NCBI GenBank assembly: GCA_027946365.1
Contig: JAPEUQ010000015.1
Span: 744,001-808,000, forward strand
Direction of reading: 5' to 3'
From: Kalmusia sp. IMI 367209
Taxonomy: Eukaryota; Ascomycota; Dothideomycetes; Pleosporales; Didymosphaeriaceae
DNA length: 64,000 nt
Shown: positions 59,517 through 64,000 of the stretch, piece after piece
How the letters are laid out: the number at the start of each line of letters is the position of its first letter
How positions within the stretch are numbered: the first letter of the stretch is position 1
Translations under genes and position numbers: made by a program
The notes under the pieces: generated by a model
Database searches by the model: none
What the model was told of the DNA's origin: nothing
Seen by the model: only the letters and a program-made list of their open reading frames with translations

Positions 59517-61644
59517 TCACCCGGGGGGTGGACTCGCCAGCTCACGCTGATATGCACCTGCAAAGTCGAGTTGTCCAAGCTGGCCATTGATCTGGTCGAT
59601 CTCCTTAATCAAATCTTCTAAGTTCTGTGCCAAACTCGTAACTTCATCAAATCGACGGTGCTTTGTAGCATCCGCTACCATCTCTGAGACCATGAACTTT
59701 TGCTCCTCCAATACGATTAATCTTTCTCGAAGCTCTTTCTCTTCTGATTCCAATGCTGACACCGCGCTGCTACTACTGACAACGCTCCCGGCTTGTCTAT
59801 TGTTATACTTGATGGATGCAAGTGCCCCGCCTCCATTATGGCGGCCATTGGATTTGGAGCCCTGAGGAGCCGCGTGCTTCAGTACCTTCGGTAGAGATCG
59901 CAGTGGTAGCATGTGCGTGCTCAAGAAGTTGTACGCTTGCTGATACACAGCTTTTTGTAGCTTGGCTTGGGTCGGTGATTCGGTCGGGAAGTCTCGTATC
60001 CTTTTGGCGGCAGTATCGTATTGTGCGAATGCATCCATAAGCCTTTTTCGCACTTTTGTCGCATCAGTGAGTTGCTGTGGCGAGGGCGGCTTGTCGGGGT
60101 CCTGCAATGCCATGAGAAGTTTCTGGAATCGAGGAAGGAGCAACCGAATGCCTCTCTCAAACTGCGCTAAATTTTCGTATGCGCGCTGGTCTGTTGGCTT
60201 CTGAGCTAGTTCACTTTCAAAGTCGCTTCTGCTAAATAAGGTATGTTTGCAATCCCTGCACATGCGTATGTCGACACCTATTTGGCTACCTTTCTCGGAC
60301 CTGCTCGGGCCTGTATCCATTAGCGCGAACAAGATCCATAAGAATCTAGATAGACCTACCGGCTGCAATGTTGAGCCCAATCTCGGAGGAACAAGCAGTC
60401 TTCGGATCACCGCAAACAACACGGCCACACATGCGGCAATGGTGTCGACGAAACGTGTAACTGGAAAACTCTTGCTGGCAAAAAGGACAGTGTGAGACCT
60501 TTGCGTCTTCTTCCCATGTTATGATGGACTGCTCCAAGGTTTTGCGCTGGTTCTTTGCGCCTGAAAGTGGCCAAAAGCTGCTTGTAGTAGTCTCTTCAAG
60601 AGGGGGAGGGTTCGCCAGCAGCTGGGTCAGCTTAGTCAAACGCTTCTCAAGCCTACTGACCTCCATGTGTTCCCTGTCAACCCGTTTCCGCCGGATGCTT
60701 GCAAACTCGTTGAAGTGATCGCGGTTAAGTCCGTTGTGGTCGTTATAACCCTCTCTCGACTTGTAGCACGTTTCACATACCCTACACCAGATGCCCCTTA
60801 CCGGATCATGCCTTGCCTGCCGCGACAACCTCATCTGATACATAGTATGATCTTCGCAGAACAACTTCCCACAGCACCTGCAATTGACAGCCGTGTTATT
60901 TCCTCCAAGGGTCATTTGTCCGCTTAGGGGCCTTCCGCAGACCGGATCTGAGCAGACGTCGCGGTAGCTGGGTCGTTGCCAATGCGCTCGCGTCACTTCC
61001 TCCTCAGGATCTCGGCGGACGGGTGTAGGTTCGTGCGATGGGGCGGCGGTAGCGGGGTGCGTGAATGGGGGCGGAGTAGGAGCATCGTTGGATTCAAAGA
61101 CGTCGAGGCCTTTGAGCTTCTGGTTGAGCACTGCCAGGGGTTGGAACTTCTTTGCCTTCTGCATTTGTAACTCGAACCAGTTCTTGACCTCATCCTGCTC
61201 CTCCTCAACAAGGTTCTGGTGGTTGTCGTCGAGATGTCTAGGACTAGTCAGAATAGCACATAGGTCGTCGGGGTGGTAGAAGTACCGGTTGAGTTGCAGC
61301 AGGGTTAGCTGTTCTTGTCAGTGCCTGTACATGTGCTCGAGGGACGCGAACGCGCAACCTACCATTTCCTCGTTACAGATAGGGCAGACCAGCCTGTTGG
61401 AGGCGCTTGCCGCTGCATTCTCGGAGCCCCCTAGCAGCACCTTGCTACCGATATCCTCCCTCGTTTCGGTGGTGCTTGCCGGACTGTTCGACGTCTGCGA
61501 GCTCAGTGACAGCGAGCTCTCCGAAGGCGATAGCAAGCTGGCATTGCGGCGGTGGTGGGCAGGCGGCTGCGGGGACACGGCGGGCGACAGGTTTCTGCCG
61601 CTCCCAAACACGCGACCGCCGCCCAGGGACCTGCCCGAGGTCAT
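59517..61644 (-). CDS. VAC1: Vac1/Pep7 (rabenosyn-like) FYVE protein
   Basis: Exons 61644-61363, 61308-61286, 61237-60360, 60289-59517 (651 aa). Order of parts: a Ser/Pro-rich start; a C2H2 finger (CPICNEEM, then LLQLNRHLDDNH, split by a 23-nt exon); NQKLKGLDVFES; a first FYVE-like zinc domain from ~194 (CSDPVCGRPL, NCRCCGKLFC, WCRVCETC); a coiled-coil (REHMEVSRLEKRL); a second FYVE-like domain from ~351 (HCPFCQQEFSSYTFRRHHCR, VVCGDPKTACSS, then MCRDCKHTLF) split by the last intron; and a C-terminal Rab-binding helix pair (EVTSLAQNLEDLIKEIDQI). Vac1 tethers Golgi-derived vesicles to endosomes through Vps21, Vps45 and PI3P. It shares a 350-bp divergent promoter with MET8. Confidence 0.92.
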
Positions 61645-61994
61645 GTTCAATAGTGTCGAGGTGTGTCTAGGTGTTCATGAGGAACGGCGACCATAACGTG
61701 GGTCCCGTACGAGGTAACGGATCAGGCACACACCGCGCACTAACTTGGGCGTGGCGCAAGCATTCCTTCGGTAGTGGCAGGGATGAGAGCCGCGGCCCTG
61801 GGTATGTGTGCCAACCAGTGGATAACCTTTGGTCACAGCTACTAGTAAACGCCGTCTATGAAATGCTTTTTGCCTGAAGTTCGCTATCGATAGCTTACCG
61901 GACCGTTGGTCGCGTTTGCGGTGGCGTCGTCGCTACCAAGCGTCTCAAATTATCTCCGCGCGACAATGCTTTCTTTCCTTCCCCGCGCTCCACC
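61645..61994. promoter_or_regulatory. Divergent promoter VAC1 / MET8
   Basis: 350 bases between the two start codons serve both genes. No clear TATA box; no other gene. Confidence 0.5.
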
Positions 61995-62835
61995 ATGAAG
62001 AGCCAATATCCCGAGATCCAGGGCGGAGGCTCGCTCATTCTAGCCTGGCAGATTCGCAACAAGCATGTCCTCGTCATCGGAGGCGGCGAGGTACGTGACG
62101 TGGGTACCTTGCTTGATACATACTGACGACGCGCAGGTAGCTGCCGGCCGCATCGTCAACGTGCTCAATGCAGACGCGAAAGTGACCGTTGTTTCGCCTC
62201 GCTCAGGCCTCAACGATGAAGTAGCGTACCGTGTAGACCAGAAGCAGGTCCATCTCGTCGACCGAAAGTTCGAACCGTCGGATCTCAATGGCGTGGACAT
62301 GGTTCTTTGCGCCGTAGACGACCCCGAAGCCTCGACGCAAATATACAAGCTATGCCAGGAGAAAAGAATAGCCGCCAACATAGCTGACGTACCGCCGGAA
62401 TGCGACTTCTACTTTGGCAGCGTGCATCGCGATGGACCGCTACAAATCATGGTCAGCACGAATGGGAACGGGCCGAAACTGGCGAACATCGTTAGAAGGC
62501 AGATTGCAGATGGCCTGCCGCACAACATCGGCGCAGCTGTACAAAGAGTCGGCATACTTCGGAGGAAGCTACGGAAGGTCGCTCCCGCCCAAGAGGAAGG
62601 CCCGAAGAGGATGCAGTGGTAGGCTTTCTTGGTCATTAACATCCTGCGACTGTTGCTAATAAGACTCAGGATGTCCAAAGTCTGCGAGCAATGGACCCTG
62701 GACGAATTGTGTGAAATGACTGAAGAAGACATGGAAGAGCTGCTCGGCTTCTATAAGCCTGGCACAGTTCCCACGCTCGACGAAGTCCGCTTACGGGAGG
62801 CTGATGGCGCCTACGATGGACCTTTCTTGATTTAA
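61995..62835 (+). CDS. MET8: Siroheme synthase Met8 (dehydrogenase/ferrochelatase)
   Basis: Exons 61995-62090, 62137-62618, 62670-62835 (247 aa). The start MKSQYPEIQGGGSLILAW is followed by KHVLVIGGGEVAAGRIVNVL, an NAD-binding GxGxxxxxR motif cut by the first intron, then VTVVSP, VLCAVDD and NIADVPPECDFYFGSV, and the active-site region ISTNG-like VSTNGNGPKLANIVRRQI. The C-terminal helical part holds WTLDELCEM. Met8 oxidises precorrin-2 to sirohydrochlorin and inserts iron to make siroheme, the cofactor of sulfite and nitrite reductases, so it belongs to sulfur and nitrogen assimilation. Length is near the yeast enzyme's. Confidence 0.95.
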
Positions 62836-63051
62836 TGACGCACAATGTACGACCACTACACAGGAGTTTCGGGCAAAGAAAATAGCATAGGTGACAACTT
62901 TGGAAGTCTGATTAGCATTTGAGCGCTTGGAAAGAGCAGCTAAGCTCTACATTTTGCAATGCCTGTAATGAATATTGTATAAAGCTCCGGAATTGTATAC
63001 CATCTCATCTGTAGCTGCTCCTATCACATCTTTCCTGGAATTGGCTTCACC

Positions 63052-64000
63052 ATGTCGCAGGTACCCGGCCAATCAGATACAAGAACGCAAGGTGGCCCAA
63101 GCTCCACTTTGAATTCGTCGCCTCGCCCGTTAGTGACACTTTCCAAACCATCACAAAACATTCACTAACTCTTCTGAGGACAGATTAAGATATTTCTCAT
63201 TAGAAAGTCCAACATCTGCCGCTTACTATTCAATCCGTGAAAGACGAGCCCCAACCGACAATATGGACTTGGCGCAATGTCCGCCATACGAAACGGTCAA
63301 CTTCAAATCCTTGGCGGAACAAGATGAAGACTTCAAAATCGTTTGGCTAAAGTACATTGGAAAGCTCGATTTCCAGGATCCCAGTACTATCAAGATCCTA
63401 ACGAAGGCTATCCTGAAGGTAGATTTTGGCTTGCACCTTGAAATCCCAGATGATCGGCTCTGTCCTCCGGTCCCAAATCGCTGGAACTATGTGTCGTGGA
63501 TACAGGCCCTACTCAACTCTACCAGCGCTAATTACTCCAATCGGTATGATCCAGAGCGACGAGCTGTTGGTCTGGACATCGGCACCGGCGCGTCTGCGAT
63601 CTACACCATGCTTTGTTTGAAGTCGCGGCCCAACTGGACCATGTGTGCTACGGATGTAGATAAAAAGAGCTTTAATTCAGCAGTCCGGAACTTGACTCAC
63701 AACAACTTGATCACACGAGCCAAAATGCTTCAGACGATTGACAGCCAACCACTCATTCCACTGCAGTACCTCGGCGTAGACAAGCTCGACTTCACTATCT
63801 GTAACCCGCCATTCTTTATTAACGAGGCGGACATGCGCCAGAGTCTCCACGGTGAAAACAAAACTTGGCTGCCGAACGCAGTATGCACCGGTGCCGAGGT
63901 CGAGATGGTGTGTTCTGGCGGAGATCTAGGCTTTGTCACGCGGATTGTGGAGGAGAGCCTCATTCTAAGAGACAGGGTAACGTGGTATACTAGTCTGTTC
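63052..64000 (+). CDS. METTL16-type RNA N6-adenine methyltransferase (3' truncated)
   Basis: Exons 63052-63128 and 63184 to the window edge; 298 codons visible with no stop. The start MSQVPGQSDTRT is short and disordered; then YFSLESPTSAAYYSIRERR leads to the conserved region NRWNYVSWIQALL, GLDIGTGASAIY (the SAM-binding loop) and CNPPFF (the NPPF catalytic motif), then VCSGGDLGFVTRIVEES and WYTSLF. This is the METTL16 family (DUF890/RlmF-like), which methylates adenosine in U6 snRNA and other RNAs. The rest of the protein lies beyond the window. Confidence 0.93.

Overview
The window is a piece of a filamentous ascomycete nuclear genome. Most genes carry short spliceosomal introns (about 45-110 nt, GT..AG). 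The protein set is typical of Pezizomycotina: a Hog1 MAP kinase with a TGY loop, a group III (GNA-3 type) G-alpha, RTA1-like and Egh16-like proteins, Zn2Cys6 regulators and an ABCC transporter. Dothideomycetes is my guess but I cannot prove it. I saw no tRNA, rRNA or CRISPR. Exon joins given below were worked out by hand from splice sites, reading frame and family knowledge.

Layout. 1-392: 3' end of an unrecognised gene. 1728-5276: large AAA ATPase with a charged N-terminal tail. 5.3-7.3 kb: spacer with a TATA box and a degenerate CAACA-rich repeat. 7276-9447: Zn2Cys6 regulator. 9.4-20.6 kb: gene-poor, partly decayed block. It contains a same-strand array of five copies of a tiny single-membrane-span protein (three intact at 64-67 aa, two decayed), a 4 x 28-bp tandem repeat, an AT-rich stretch and a HET-domain pseudogene. 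20.6-22.8 kb: intact 743-aa orphan protein. 24.0-25.0 kb: secreted Egh16-like protein.

26.1-37.4 kb is an accessory metabolic neighbourhood: small Gly-rich protein, ketopantoate-reductase-like enzyme, RTA1-like 7TM protein, Zn2Cys6 regulator, alpha/beta hydrolase, secreted FAD-linked oxidase and glutathione transferase. A 12-bp perfect palindrome (AATACGCGTATT) sits twice before the regulator and once, plus a near copy, before the FAD oxidase. This suggests a small co-regulated detoxification or catabolic regulon.

38.1-47.0 kb is core cell biology and signalling: AVL9 (secretory DENN protein), HOG1, then divergently the G-alpha. 47-52 kb holds almost nothing except one small repeat-bearing ORF. 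52.2-57.1 kb: ABCC transporter in nine exons. 59.5-64.0 kb: Vac1/Pep7 (rabenosyn-like endosomal tether) and MET8 (siroheme synthesis) share a 350-bp divergent promoter; a METTL16-type methyltransferase then runs off the right edge.

The best candidate for something undescribed is the small transmembrane gene array at 9.8-17.2 kb. Its copies share a C-terminus ending YEMAG/YEMAV, a membrane segment with a common core, and a phase-1 intron a few codons after the start. It lies beside HET-domain debris, which is the kind of setting where fungal allorecognition genes turn over.
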